Assembly: GCA_937908115.1 (NCBI GenBank)
Contig: CALEQZ010000053.1
Span: forward strand, 27,537-91,536
Direction of reading: 5' to 3'
DNA: 64,000 bases
Origin: an uncultured Alcaligenaceae bacterium
GTDB lineage: Bacteria > Pseudomonadota > Gammaproteobacteria > Burkholderiales > Burkholderiaceae_B
Below the pieces are notes generated by a model that was given only the letters and a program-made list of their open reading frames with translations, was not told the DNA's origin and did not search any database. Positions 1-8,035 of this stretch are shown here, piece by piece (position 1 is the first letter of the stretch; each line of letters begins with the position of its first letter). The position numbers and the translations under genes are program-made.

Positions 1-1
1 T

Positions 2-40
2 AACGCCAATCGGGTCGTCAAGGCCGTCTTCAAGGATTGA
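2..40 (+). CDS. C-terminal tail of an upstream gene (partial)
   Basis: An open frame enters from the left edge and ends at the TGA at 38-40, giving the last 12 residues (ending AVFKD). It stops 28 bases before the best start of the next gene on the same strand, so it is probably the previous member of that operon. There is too little sequence to name the product, and it could be chance. Confidence 0.4.
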   Translation, partial: NANRVVKAVFKD

Positions 41-68
41 AGTGCCGCACATATGGGATAGGACTGTC

Positions 69-1241
69 ATGCCACTCTCAGCAGCAGTAGGCGTGCATTC
101 AGCCTGGCACGTGGCACCTCGCCATGCGTTCTATGATGCTGTCGTAGTCGGGGGGGGGCTGGTCGGCTCGGCGCTGGCCTATGGCCTGCGCCGCCGGCTA
201 CAGCGGGTGGCAGTGCTCGACGAAGGCGACCTAGCCTATCGGGCATCGCGAGGCAATTTCGGACTCGTTTGGGTACAAAGCAAGGGCATGGGCATGGCGC
301 GCTATGGCGTCTGGACAATGACGTCTCAGCAGGCCTGGCCTGATCTCGCCCGCCAGCTACTCGAAGAAACAGGCATCGACGTGCACCTCGAGCAGCAAGG
401 TGGGTTGCACGTGCTGCTGTCCGATGAAGAAGTACAAGCCCGTGTTGCTTTCATGAGGAAGCTGCTCTCGCAGCCGGGCATGAGTCGCTATGAGTGGAAA
501 CTGCTGGATCGCCACGAACTGGCCGACTTGGTGCCGGGAATCGGGCCAGACGTCCGTGGCGCAACCTGGACCCCGGTTGACGGCATCGTGAACCCGCTGA
601 AGCTGCTGCGGGCGCTGCACGTCGCTTTCCAGCGCAATGGCGTGGATTACATGCCCTGTTGCCCCGCTGAACGGATTTCCCACAAATCCGATGGAGTGTT
701 CGTCATCGACACCCCGCGCGGTTCCGTGCAAACCGGGCGCCTGGTTCTGGCCGGCGGTCTGGGCAACAAGGCCCTGGGAGCTCAGGTTGGCTTGGATGTT
801 CCGGTAAGGCCACAACGGGGACAGATCGTTGTACTGGAGCGCACGCGCCGAATCCTGCGTACGCCCATGAGTACGTTGCGGCAAATGGATGAAGGCAGCT
901 GGCTGATCGGAGATTCCCAGGAAGAGGCCGGGTACGCCGACAAAGAGGTGAGCTTTCCGATACTGGGCACCCTGGCTGACCGTGCCGTGCGCACGCTGCC
1001 CGCCTTACGGGATGTCAATGTGGTACGCACGTGGTCCGCATTGCGCGTCATGTCACCGGACGGTTTTCCCATCTACACACAGTCCGAACAATGCCCGGGC
1101 GCTTTCGTGGCTACCTGCCACAGCGGAGTGACCTTGGCGGGGGCGCATGCCTTGGTTTTGGCACCCATGATCGCTGACGGCAAACTGGCCGAAGACATGG
1201 CGCCATTTTCCCCCGGGAGGTTTCATGTTCAAGCGGCTTGA
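69..1241 (+). CDS. FAD-dependent oxidoreductase, catalytic subunit of a HcnC/OoxB-like amine dehydrogenase
   Basis: About 390 residues of the DAO (D-amino acid oxidase) flavoprotein family. An N-terminal Rossmann motif (VVVGGGLVGSALAYGL) binds FAD, and the C-terminal end has the family's GAFVATCHSGVTLAG-type stretch. It is the first of three overlapping genes (FAD amine oxidase, small 2Fe-2S protein, large FAD/2Fe-2S protein), an architecture known for hydrogen cyanide synthase HcnABC, opine oxidases and D-hydroxyproline or D-proline dehydrogenases. It would oxidise the C-N bond of an amino acid or opine and pass electrons to the iron-sulfur partners, probably at the inner membrane. The ATG at 69 is preferred; a GTG at 42 would add nine residues. 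A run of nine G (150-158) encodes the three glycines of the nucleotide-binding loop. The substrate cannot be read from the sequence. Confidence 0.85.
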   Translation: MPLSAAVGVHSAWHVAPRHAFYDAVVVGGGLVGSALAYGLRRRLQRVAVLDEGDLAYRASRGNFGLVWVQSKGMGMARYGVWTMTSQQAWPDLARQLLEETGIDVHLEQQGGLHVLLSDEEVQARVAFMRKLLSQPGMSRYEWKLLDRHELADLVPGIGPDVRGATWTPVDGIVNPLKLLRALHVAFQRNGVDYMPCCPAERISHKSDGVFVIDTPRGSVQTGRLVLAGGLGNKALGAQVGLDVPVRPQRGQIVVLERTRRILRTPMSTLRQMDEGSWLIGDSQEEAGYADKEVSFPILGTLADRAVRTLPALRDVNVVRTWSALRVMSPDGFPIYTQSEQCPGAFVATCHSGVTLAGAHALVLAPMIADGKLAEDMAPFSPGRFHVQAA

Positions 1242-1533
1242 TCACACGGCGTTGGCAAAATTCGAGGCACCAGTGGTACGCATTATGATCAACGGTTTGC
1301 CGGCTGAATGCAGGGCGGGCGACAGTGTGGCGGCCGCCCTGTTTGCCAACGGCTACACCGCTTGCCGCCAAACGGTCGTGGAAGGCCGGGCACGGGGCCC
1401 GTTTTGCATGATGGGGGTCTGTTATGACTGCCTGATCACCATCGACGGCCAGCCCAATCGCCAGGCATGCATGACACCAGCACGTGAGGGCATGAGCGTG
1501 CAATGGCAAGACGGCGCGCGGGAGATCCTTTGA
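1225..1533 (+). CDS. (2Fe-2S)-binding small subunit of the oxidase (HcnA-like)
   Basis: 102 residues with a plant-ferredoxin-like cluster motif: Cys-x4-Cys-x2-Cys in FCMMGVCYDC, then a fourth Cys about 11 residues later (NRQAC). This matches the Fer2_4 small subunits of HcnABC and opine/hydroxyproline dehydrogenases, which shuttle electrons between the two flavoprotein subunits. The start overlaps the previous gene by 17 bases and the stop shares one base with the next start (TGATG), which indicates translational coupling and equal subunit supply. Confidence 0.85.
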   Translation: MFKRLDHTALAKFEAPVVRIMINGLPAECRAGDSVAAALFANGYTACRQTVVEGRARGPFCMMGVCYDCLITIDGQPNRQACMTPAREGMSVQWQDGAREIL

Positions 1534-2972
1534 TGGCGCAAAGTTGCGAACTGTTGATCGTGGGCGCGGGACCGGCCGGGCTTGCGGCGGCAACCCAGGC
1601 GTCCGGGCTTGGTGTGGACACGGTATTGATCGACGAGCAACCTACACCAGGGGGCCAGATCTACCGCTCGATTACCACGACCCCATTGAAAGATCCTAAC
1701 ATTCTGGGCGCGGATTACTGGTACGGTTACGGCCTAATCGAGAAATTCCTCTCGAGCGGGACCAAGTATCTGGCCAACGCGACCGTATGGGGGGTGACAC
1801 GCCTGACCGGCGAAGCGGACGAGGGCTTCGAGGTCCATTATTCCACTGGGCACGGGGGCCAGGCACACGCGATGACTGCGCGCCGGATACTACTGGCCAC
1901 CGGCGCACAGGAGCGTCCTTTCCCTATTCCCGGTTGGACATTGCCAGGGGTTGTCACGGCAGGTGCTGCGCAAATCCTGTTGAAAACCTCTGGCATCGCG
2001 CCCGGAGAGGGTGCGGTGCTGGCAGGTTGCGGCCCCCTGCTGTATCTGCTTGCCTGGCAGTACCTGAATGCTGGTGTGAAGGTGGACAGGCTGCTCGAAA
2101 CCACTCCCCCAGGTCGGTGGATACGTGCTCTGCCGCATGTCCCTGGGTTCCTGCTATCGCCATACCTCGCCAAAGGATTGAAACTGATGCGCGCGGTTCG
2201 ATCGGCCATTCCCATCGAGCGTCACGTGCTGGCGTTGCAGGCCGTAGGCAGAGACCGGCTTGAGTCGGTCAGTTTTCGTACGAAAGGCCGGCTGCATCAA
2301 GTGCCAGCATCTCACTTGATGTTGCATCAGGGCGTGGTGCCAAACGTGAATTTGTCGCGCGCGCTTGGCCTCGACCATGTCTGGAACGACCGTCTAGCAT
2401 GCTGGGAACCCCGTGTGGATGTTTGGGGCGAGACGTCTTCGCCAGGAATAGCCATGGCGGGTGATGGAGCAGGAATCGGAGGTGCTCGTGCGGCCGAGCA
2501 GCAAGGACGTTTGGCTGCATTGCAGGTCGCTGCCACATTGGGCCGTATAGACAATATGCAACGGGATCGCCTGGCCCGGGAGCCACGCCAGATTCTTGCC
2601 CGGGCAATGCGCGGCCGTGCGTTCTTTGACGAGTTGTACCAACCACCTGAAAGCTATCGCCGCCCATCCGACGATACCATCGTATGCCGGTGCGAGGAAA
2701 TTTCAGCACGCCAGGTGCGAGAGACGGTCAGGCTGGGGTGCATGGGTCCCAACCAGATGAAGGCGTTCTTGAGATGCGGCATGGGTCCGTGCCAGGGCCG
2801 AATGTGCGGCCTGACGGTAAGCGAGCTGATTGCCGAAGAACGCGGAATGTCGCCGGCTGAGGTGGGCTACTATCGGATAAGGTTTCCCATCAAGCCGGTC
2901 ACGCTTGGCCATGTGGCTTCATTGTCCCAGACTGATGCATCGCGCCATGCCGTGGTGCGAATCCGGTCCTGA
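1533..2972 (+). CDS. FAD/NAD(P)-binding oxidoreductase with BFD-type 2Fe-2S domain (HcnB-like)
   Basis: 479 residues from the ATG at 1533. An N-terminal dinucleotide-binding motif (LLIVGAGPAGLAAA) is followed by a pyridine-nucleotide-disulfide oxidoreductase fold, a second nucleotide loop near residue 300 (GDGAGIGGARAAEQQG), and a C-terminal cysteine cluster (CRC, then LRCGMGPCQGRMC) typical of BFD-like [2Fe-2S] domains. It is the large alpha subunit of HcnB/OoxA/D-hydroxyproline dehydrogenase complexes. In-frame ATG codons upstream (from 1503) lie inside the previous gene; the start at 1533 is chosen because it opens directly on the Rossmann motif and gives a TGATG junction. Confidence 0.85.
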   Translation: MAQSCELLIVGAGPAGLAAATQASGLGVDTVLIDEQPTPGGQIYRSITTTPLKDPNILGADYWYGYGLIEKFLSSGTKYLANATVWGVTRLTGEADEGFEVHYSTGHGGQAHAMTARRILLATGAQERPFPIPGWTLPGVVTAGAAQILLKTSGIAPGEGAVLAGCGPLLYLLAWQYLNAGVKVDRLLETTPPGRWIRALPHVPGFLLSPYLAKGLKLMRAVRSAIPIERHVLALQAVGRDRLESVSFRTKGRLHQVPASHLMLHQGVVPNVNLSRALGLDHVWNDRLACWEPRVDVWGETSSPGIAMAGDGAGIGGARAAEQQGRLAALQVAATLGRIDNMQRDRLAREPRQILARAMRGRAFFDELYQPPESYRRPSDDTIVCRCEEISARQVRETVRLGCMGPNQMKAFLRCGMGPCQGRMCGLTVSELIAEERGMSPAEVGYYRIRFPIKPVTLGHVASLSQTDASRHAVVRIRS

Positions 2973-3109
2973 TCGCAATGTTTCGCCACCCCTCGCCTTG
3001 GCGCTAGCGCGCCTACCCGCATCGATCGTCCTTGGTACGTGTTCGCAACGCATAGAACCTACCTGGAACGTGTCTACCGACTCCAGACGATGCCATATCC
3101 TTGCATCCA

Positions 3110-4033
3110 TTAATCGCAGGCTGCCACCTGCGGCTCGTGAGACTCTTCGCGAAGCACCGACAGCAGACAGTTGATAAACGCCGTCACCAATAAACTGCGC
3201 GGGCGATGCGCGGATCTGAGCAACGTGATTGGAAACCGGAGCTCTGGCCGGAACTCCTTGGCTACCAGCCCATGTTGCCTGAAATCGTCGGCGATGAGGG
3301 CATTGAGCACGCTGACGCCCAGTCCTTGGGACACAAGATGACAGATGGTGGAGGCATTCTCGGCCTCGATCTCTATCTTGCGCCTGACACCCTCCTGCTC
3401 GAAGAGGCGATCGACATGTTCCCGGCTGCCGTTCTGCCGTGCGATCGAGACGAATGGCTCCCCCTCTAGATCGCTAGCATGGATATAGTCGCGGTTAGCC
3501 AGCCGGTGGTTTCGATGGAGCACACAGACACCACGTATGCTAGCGATCTGCCCGGATTCCAAGCCCGGCTCGGTGACATGGTTGCCTATAAACGCGGCCA
3601 ACCCAACGTCGCACAGTTGCGAGACCACCATTTGTTCGACCATAAACGAATTGCATGTCCGAATAGACAAAGTCACGCGGGGATGTTCGCGGGCAAACGT
3701 CGCAACCACCCGCGCCAGGAACCCATGGCTCAAGACTGGTGCGACAGCGATATGCAGCCTCCCTCCACCCCGCTGCTTGATGACCCGGGCCGCGTCCTTC
3801 AACGCGCGCAATCCGGCGTAATGCTGTTCTACCTCTTTGAAGAATGCCACCCCCTCATCAGTGACGTGCAGCTTGTTTCCCTCGCGCAGAAACAACTTCA
3901 GGTCCAGTTCGGCCTCCAGCATGGATACCAACCGGCTGATGTTAGGTTGAGTGGTATGGATGATGCGTGCGGCCCCCGTCATCGAACCGGTACGCATCAC
4001 CGCACGAAAGGCCTCCAAAGCTCGGACATTCAT
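3110..4033 (-). CDS. LysR-family transcriptional regulator
   Basis: 307 residues. The N-terminal winged helix-turn-helix (ALEAFRAVMRTGSMTGAARI, then TQPNISRLVSMLE) is typical of LysR proteins; the rest is the periplasmic-binding-protein-like effector domain. The start at 4033 is preferred over a longer frame at 4054 because a GAAAGGGG Shine-Dalgarno lies just upstream and the HTH then begins at the usual place. It converges on the dehydrogenase operon and may control it, but the gene it would face divergently is missing: about 330 bases upstream hold no clear gene. The target is unknown. Confidence 0.88.
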   Translation of the reverse strand: MNVRALEAFRAVMRTGSMTGAARIIHTTQPNISRLVSMLEAELDLKLFLREGNKLHVTDEGVAFFKEVEQHYAGLRALKDAARVIKQRGGGRLHIAVAPVLSHGFLARVVATFAREHPRVTLSIRTCNSFMVEQMVVSQLCDVGLAAFIGNHVTEPGLESGQIASIRGVCVLHRNHRLANRDYIHASDLEGEPFVSIARQNGSREHVDRLFEQEGVRRKIEIEAENASTICHLVSQGLGVSVLNALIADDFRQHGLVAKEFRPELRFPITLLRSAHRPRSLLVTAFINCLLSVLREESHEPQVAACD

Positions 4034-4364
4034 CAAGCCCCTTTCTGTGCCCATGGCGTATCCCCTTGGATTTCTTGCTCGTATTCCCGACTTCTGCGAA
4101 TGCGGCGGGATGGTGCTGCGTCAGCATGCCGAATCCAGCCAGGCATGGCGTTTCACACGGCGGCCGGGTTGCGGCAATTACATTAGTCCAAATGATTTGC
4201 AGGCACCACCATCCGGGAAATTTGCCTCGGCACCGGCTACACTGCGGACGGAATCATTTAAATATGATTAGTTACGAAGAGCAGTAAATTCCAGGCCCCG
4301 GACTCGCAGCGAACTGGCCTGAAGTGGTAGTCAGGCAGGTAGCCCGGGCACCTCAACGCAGCGG
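4034..4364. other. Gene-free, AT-richer intergenic region with a small inverted repeat
   Basis: No convincing gene is present. Its right half (about 4175-4290) is much richer in A+T than the surroundings. It contains AATCAT-TTAAAT-ATGATT (4252-4269), an inverted repeat with 6-bp arms, and another AT-rich patch around 4178-4200. The left part should hold the promoter of the LysR gene. It could be a regulatory region or a remnant of lost DNA. Confidence 0.4.
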
Positions 4365-4985
4365 TCAGCGGTCGTTGGCGATGATGACCAACGCGCGCGC
4401 GGGCTTGCGGCCGACGCCACTCAGGCTATGCGGCAGGTAGCCGGGAAACCGCACGCTGTCGTCGCGCTCGAGCACGACTTCGTGCTCGCCGAACACCACC
4501 TTTACCTTGCCTTCCAGGACGAAGATCAATTCGTCCCCGCCATGGTGCGCGACCACGCGCTCGCCATGGCTGCCGACCTGCACCACCATCACGGACAGGC
4601 CGCTTGCGCCGCCGCCCGGCGTGATGGCTTCGTATAAGTGCGCGCCGGGCGCGTCGGCCACCGGCAGGCGGCGCCGCTCGGCGGCGCGCACGATGTGGAT
4701 TTCCTCCTTGGGGTCTGCAGCACCCAGCAGGCGCGCCAGCGGCACGTGCAGCGCCGAGGCCACGGTGTGCAGCGTGCCCACCGACGGCGATTTCTCGCCG
4801 CGCTCCAGCCTCGACAAGAAACCTTTGTCCAGGCCGGTGGCGTCCGACAGCTGCGCCAGCGTCAGTTTGCGCGCGCGGCGCAGCGCCCGCATGCGCAGCC
4901 CGATGGCGACATCTTCCGATGCCGTCTTGCGGGCGGTGCGGACAGAACCGGTTCGGGCCCGGGCCGATGCAGTGGACGATGGCAT
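4365..4985 (-). CDS. XRE-family regulator with C-terminal cupin domain
   Basis: 206 residues. An HTH_3 domain near residues 30-85 (LTLAQLSDATGLDKGFLSRLERGEKSPS) is followed by a cupin_2 barrel (HHGGDELIFVLEGKVKVVFGEHEVVL, then RFPGYLPHSLSG). This two-domain layout is common in single-ligand repressors of small catabolic operons, where the cupin senses the ligand. It is divergent from the class II aldolase gene, and a perfect 16-bp palindrome lies between them, so local control is likely. The start at 4985 gives a normal length; longer upstream frames would run into the aldolase gene. Confidence 0.87.
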   Translation of the reverse strand: MPSSTASARARTGSVRTARKTASEDVAIGLRMRALRRARKLTLAQLSDATGLDKGFLSRLERGEKSPSVGTLHTVASALHVPLARLLGAADPKEEIHIVRAAERRRLPVADAPGAHLYEAITPGGGASGLSVMVVQVGSHGERVVAHHGGDELIFVLEGKVKVVFGEHEVVLERDDSVRFPGYLPHSLSGVGRKPARALVIIANDR

Positions 4986-5047
4986 GCGAAGGTGACGGCC
5001 GGCAGTGCGCCGGCCATTGACAGAAATTCGGCAATCGATTGTACTTT

Positions 5048-5063
5048 GGGCAACTAGTTGCCC
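5048..5063. promoter_or_regulatory. Perfect 16-bp palindrome, probable operator
   Basis: GGGCAACTAGTTGCCC is an exact palindrome in the 105-bp divergent region between the cupin-XRE gene and the aldolase gene. On the plus strand it overlaps a possible -35 (TTGGGC, 5046-5051), which lies 18 bp from a -10-like CATAAT (5070-5075). Binding there would block the aldolase promoter. The likely binder is the neighbouring XRE-cupin protein; this is inference from position and symmetry. Confidence 0.6.
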
Positions 5064-5090
5064 CATGGGCATAATGTTGCAGGAGGCAGG

Positions 5091-5867
5091 ATGCAGGCTC
5101 AGGACAAGGAAGCGTTGCGCGCACGGGTAGACAGGGAAATCGAACAACGGGCCCGCGGCGGCCAATGGGATACGCGCCAGCGCTTTGTGCTGGCCTGCCG
5201 CATGCTTGCCGCACACGGCCACTGGAATGGCGGATTGGCCGGCCAGATCACCGCCCGCGGCGACGAGCCGGGCACATTCTGGACGCTGCGCTTTGGCATC
5301 GGCGCGGACGAAGCGCGGCTAAGCGACCTCATCCTGATCGACGAGGATCTCAATCCCTTGGACGGCCAATCGCTGCCCAACCCTGCCAATCGCTTCCACG
5401 TCTGGGTCTACCGCCACCGCCCCGACGTGCAGTGCATCGTGCATACGCATCCTCCTGCCGTTTCGGCCCTGTCCATGGTGGGCGAACCGCTCGTGGTGGC
5501 GCACATGGATGCCACGCCCTTTCACGATGACTGCGCCTATCTGCCGCAGTGGCCGGGGCTGCCCATCGGTGACGAGGAAGGCGAGATCATCGCCGGCGCG
5601 CTGGGCGACAAGCGCAGCATCCTGCTGGCCAATCATGGCCTGCTGACCACGGGTCGGTCGATCGACGAGGCGGCCGTGCTGGCCATCTGGCTGGAGCAGG
5701 CCGCCCAGTTGCAACTGCGCGCCCGCGCCATCGGCCCGGTGCAGCCGGTGCCGCCCGAGCGCGCCAAGGAAGCCCATGACTTCTTGGTCAAGCCGCGCAT
5801 CCTCGAGCTGACCTTCGCCTACTTTGCGCGGCGCATGCTGCGCGAGGATCCAGGCTGCCTCGACTAA
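5091..5867 (+). CDS. Class II aldolase/adducin-family protein
   Basis: 258 residues. It carries the metal-binding histidines of the family: His-x-His in CIVHTHPPAVSAL and a third in LLANHGLLTTG. Members cleave or epimerise small hydroxy acids or sugar phosphates (fuculose aldolase, ribulose-phosphate epimerase) or act as decarboxylases, using Zn2+ in the cytoplasm. The ATG at 5091 has AGGAGG four bases upstream; an upstream TTG at 5058 would start inside the operator region. The orphan TRAP binding protein follows 82 bases downstream and the cupin-XRE regulator is divergent, so the three probably act on one imported hydroxy acid or related compound. The substrate is not identifiable. Confidence 0.85.
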   Translation: MQAQDKEALRARVDREIEQRARGGQWDTRQRFVLACRMLAAHGHWNGGLAGQITARGDEPGTFWTLRFGIGADEARLSDLILIDEDLNPLDGQSLPNPANRFHVWVYRHRPDVQCIVHTHPPAVSALSMVGEPLVVAHMDATPFHDDCAYLPQWPGLPIGDEEGEIIAGALGDKRSILLANHGLLTTGRSIDEAAVLAIWLEQAAQLQLRARAIGPVQPVPPERAKEAHDFLVKPRILELTFAYFARRMLREDPGCLD

Positions 5868-5949
5868 CGACGCAGGCGCTTTGTAAGTAGGCGCCCTCGG
5901 CCGGCGGGGGACCGGCCACGATGCCCATGACCATCAAAGGAGCAGCAAA

Positions 5950-7044
5950 ATGATGCAAAGACGACGTTTCCTCGGGGCCGCCGCGGGTGCGGGCGCAGCG
6001 GCCATCGCCGCGCCCGCCGTGGCGCAAGAGGAGCCGCGCGTGAACTGGCGCATGCCGAGCAGCTTTCCGCGGTCGCTGGACACCGTATGGGGGTCGGCCG
6101 AGCTCATCACCGAGCGGGTCAGCGCCCTGACCGACGGGCGCTTTTCGATCCGCGCCTTTCCGGCCGGGGAAATCGTCCCGCCCCTGCAGGTGCTGGATGC
6201 GGTGCGCAACGGCGCGACTGAATGCGGCCATACCGCCGGCTTCTACTACGTCGGCCAGGAGCCGGCCCTGGTGTTCGACACAGGCGTGCCATTCGGACTG
6301 ACACCGCGCCAGCAGGCCGCGTGGCTGCGCTATGGCGGCGGCGGCCCCCTGATGGCCGAGCTCTACGCGCGCTTTGATGCCATTGCCATCCCTTGCGGCA
6401 ACACTGGCGCGCAGATGGGCGGCTGGTTCCGCAAGCCGATCCGGACGGTCGACGACCTCAAAGGCTTGCGCATCCGCACGCCTGGGCTGCTGAGCATGGT
6501 CTACCAAAAGCTGGGCGCCATCCCGCAGCAGATCGCCGGCAGTGATATCTATCCGTCGCTGGAAAAAGGCGCGCTCGACGCGGTGGAATTCGTCGGCCCC
6601 TATGACGACGAGAAGCTCGGCTTTGCCAAAGTCGCCCAGTATTACTACGGGCCGGGCGTCATGGAGCTGGGCGCCAACCTGAGCCTGACCGTTGGCCGCA
6701 AGGCATGGGACAGCCTGCCGCCTAGGTACCAAGCGGCGTTGCAGGCTGCCTGCAGCGAAGCGGCCATCGACCTGCTGGCCAAGTACGACGCCAACAACAT
6801 CGGCGCCTTGCGCCGGCTGGTCGCCCAAGGCGTCAAGCTGCAAAGCTGGCCGGTGGAAGTCATGAACGCCATGCAGAAGGCCACGGGCGAGGTCCTGCGC
6901 GAGCAGGCCGCCGCCCATCCGAGCTTTGCCAAAGTGCTGGAGAACTGGCTGGCCTTCCGCGATGGCCAGATCCTGTGGAGCAGCGTCAACGACGGCGCCG
7001 CCGAACGGTTCCTGGCAAGCACGCGGCAAAGTGGCCTGAAATGA
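5950..7044 (+). CDS. TRAP transporter solute-binding protein (DctP family), orphan
   Basis: 364 residues. The N-terminus has a twin-arginine export signal (RRRFLGAAAG, ending in an Ala-rich stretch cut after AVAQ). The mature part shows DctP-family features such as VNWRMPSSFPRSLD and LKGLRIRTPGL. It should bind a carboxylate-type solute in the periplasm for a TRAP transporter, but no DctQ or DctM membrane genes are nearby. AAAGGAG (about 5936-5942) lies upstream; ATG at 5950 and 5953 are both usable. It may serve a TRAP permease encoded elsewhere. Confidence 0.9.
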   Translation: MMQRRRFLGAAAGAGAAAIAAPAVAQEEPRVNWRMPSSFPRSLDTVWGSAELITERVSALTDGRFSIRAFPAGEIVPPLQVLDAVRNGATECGHTAGFYYVGQEPALVFDTGVPFGLTPRQQAAWLRYGGGGPLMAELYARFDAIAIPCGNTGAQMGGWFRKPIRTVDDLKGLRIRTPGLLSMVYQKLGAIPQQIAGSDIYPSLEKGALDAVEFVGPYDDEKLGFAKVAQYYYGPGVMELGANLSLTVGRKAWDSLPPRYQAALQAACSEAAIDLLAKYDANNIGALRRLVAQGVKLQSWPVEVMNAMQKATGEVLREQAAAHPSFAKVLENWLAFRDGQILWSSVNDGAAERFLASTRQSGLK

Positions 7045-7050
7045 TGGACA

Positions 7051-7080
7051 GGTCGCGCCGCCCGGCCAGGCGGCGCGACC
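7051..7080 (+). terminator. Strong 12-bp hairpin after the TRAP binding-protein gene
   Basis: GGTCGCGCCGCC (7051-7062) and GGCGGCGCGACC (7069-7080) form a perfect 12-bp stem with a six-base loop, seven bases after the stop codon. No T-run follows, so it may protect the mRNA 3' end or assist Rho-dependent termination rather than act as a classic intrinsic terminator. Confidence 0.55.
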
Positions 7081-7168
7081 GCGGGGATGCCGGCAGGCGT
7101 GTCCATCGGCAAGCAGTCTAGAATCGACCCTGCGCCGCAATTGGCCGATTCTTTGCCTTTCCTCCCGC

Positions 7169-8002
7169 ATGGCTAGCCTGGACGATTCTTCCCTTGGCCG
7201 TACCGTCACGTATCCGACGCAGTACGACCCTTCGCTTCTGTTTCCGATCGGGCGCGCGGCCGCCCGCGCCGAGCTGGGACTGGACCCCGCATCCCCGCCC
7301 TTCCAGGGCGAAGACATCTGGAATGCCTACGAGCTGTCCTGGCTGAATGCGCGCGGCAAGCCCCAGGTGGCGCTCGCCCGCTTCATCATCCCGGCGGCAA
7401 GCCCCTGCATCGTCGAGTCCAAGTCGTTCAAGCTATACCTGAATTCCTTCAACCAAACACGCCTGTCCGGCCCGCAGGAGCTGCGCGAGCGCTTGCTGGC
7501 CGACGTCGGCAAGGCGGCCGGCTGTCCCATCGAGGCCGAGCTCATCCTGCCCGGGCAATTCAGCGCCCAGTGCCTGCGCGAACTAGATAGCGAAAGCCTG
7601 GATGGATTGGACGTCGACGTGACCGATTACTTGCCCGCGCCGCAATGGCTGTCGGCAGACGCCGCGGCAGCACCCGTGCACGAGGTGCTGGCCTCGCGCC
7701 TGTTGAAATCGAATTGCCCGGTCACGGGCCAGCCGGACTGGGCCTGCGTGCGCATCGAGTACCGCGGCGCGCCCATCGACCGCTCCGGGCTGCTGCGCTA
7801 CATCGTGTCCTTCCGCAACCACAGCGGTTTCCATGAGCAGTGCGTAGAGCGGATGTTCACCGACATCCTGGCGCGCTGCCGTCCGCAAGCCTTGTCCGTC
7901 TACGCGCGCTATACGCGCCGCGGCGGGCTGGACATCAACCCCTGGCGCGCCACGCCGGGCATGCCTGCGCCGGACCGCACGCTACGGACCGCGAGGCAAT
8001 AG
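7169..8002 (+). CDS. queF: NADPH-dependent 7-cyano-7-deazaguanine (preQ0) reductase QueF
   Basis: 277 residues, the length of the bimodular (type II) QueF class. It shows the substrate-binding stretch VESKSFKLYLNSFNQT and the catalytic Cys in LLKSNCPVTGQPDW, where the Asp of the same motif is the expected proton donor. It reduces the nitrile of preQ0 to the amine preQ1 in queuosine tRNA modification, in the cytoplasm. A -10-like TAGAAT lies at 7119-7124. I looked for a preQ1 riboswitch upstream and saw none. Confidence 0.96.
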   Translation: MASLDDSSLGRTVTYPTQYDPSLLFPIGRAAARAELGLDPASPPFQGEDIWNAYELSWLNARGKPQVALARFIIPAASPCIVESKSFKLYLNSFNQTRLSGPQELRERLLADVGKAAGCPIEAELILPGQFSAQCLRELDSESLDGLDVDVTDYLPAPQWLSADAAAAPVHEVLASRLLKSNCPVTGQPDWACVRIEYRGAPIDRSGLLRYIVSFRNHSGFHEQCVERMFTDILARCRPQALSVYARYTRRGGLDINPWRATPGMPAPDRTLRTARQ

Positions 8003-8035
8003 GCGCGGGTGGCGGCGGCGGCCGCCTGCGCGCCC

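Noticed and set aside
69..2972. Calling the three genes hydrogen cyanide synthase hcnABC
   Set aside because: The same architecture serves opine and (hydroxy)proline dehydrogenases; nothing seen points to glycine as substrate, so only the general family is given.
5058..5090. Upstream TTG start of the aldolase gene
   Set aside because: It would begin inside the 16-bp palindrome and lacks a ribosome-binding site, while ATG at 5091 has AGGAGG at four bases.
7081..7168. preQ1 riboswitch before queF
   Set aside because: The 88 bases between the hairpin and queF lack the short stem-loop with an A-rich tail expected of preQ1 aptamers.
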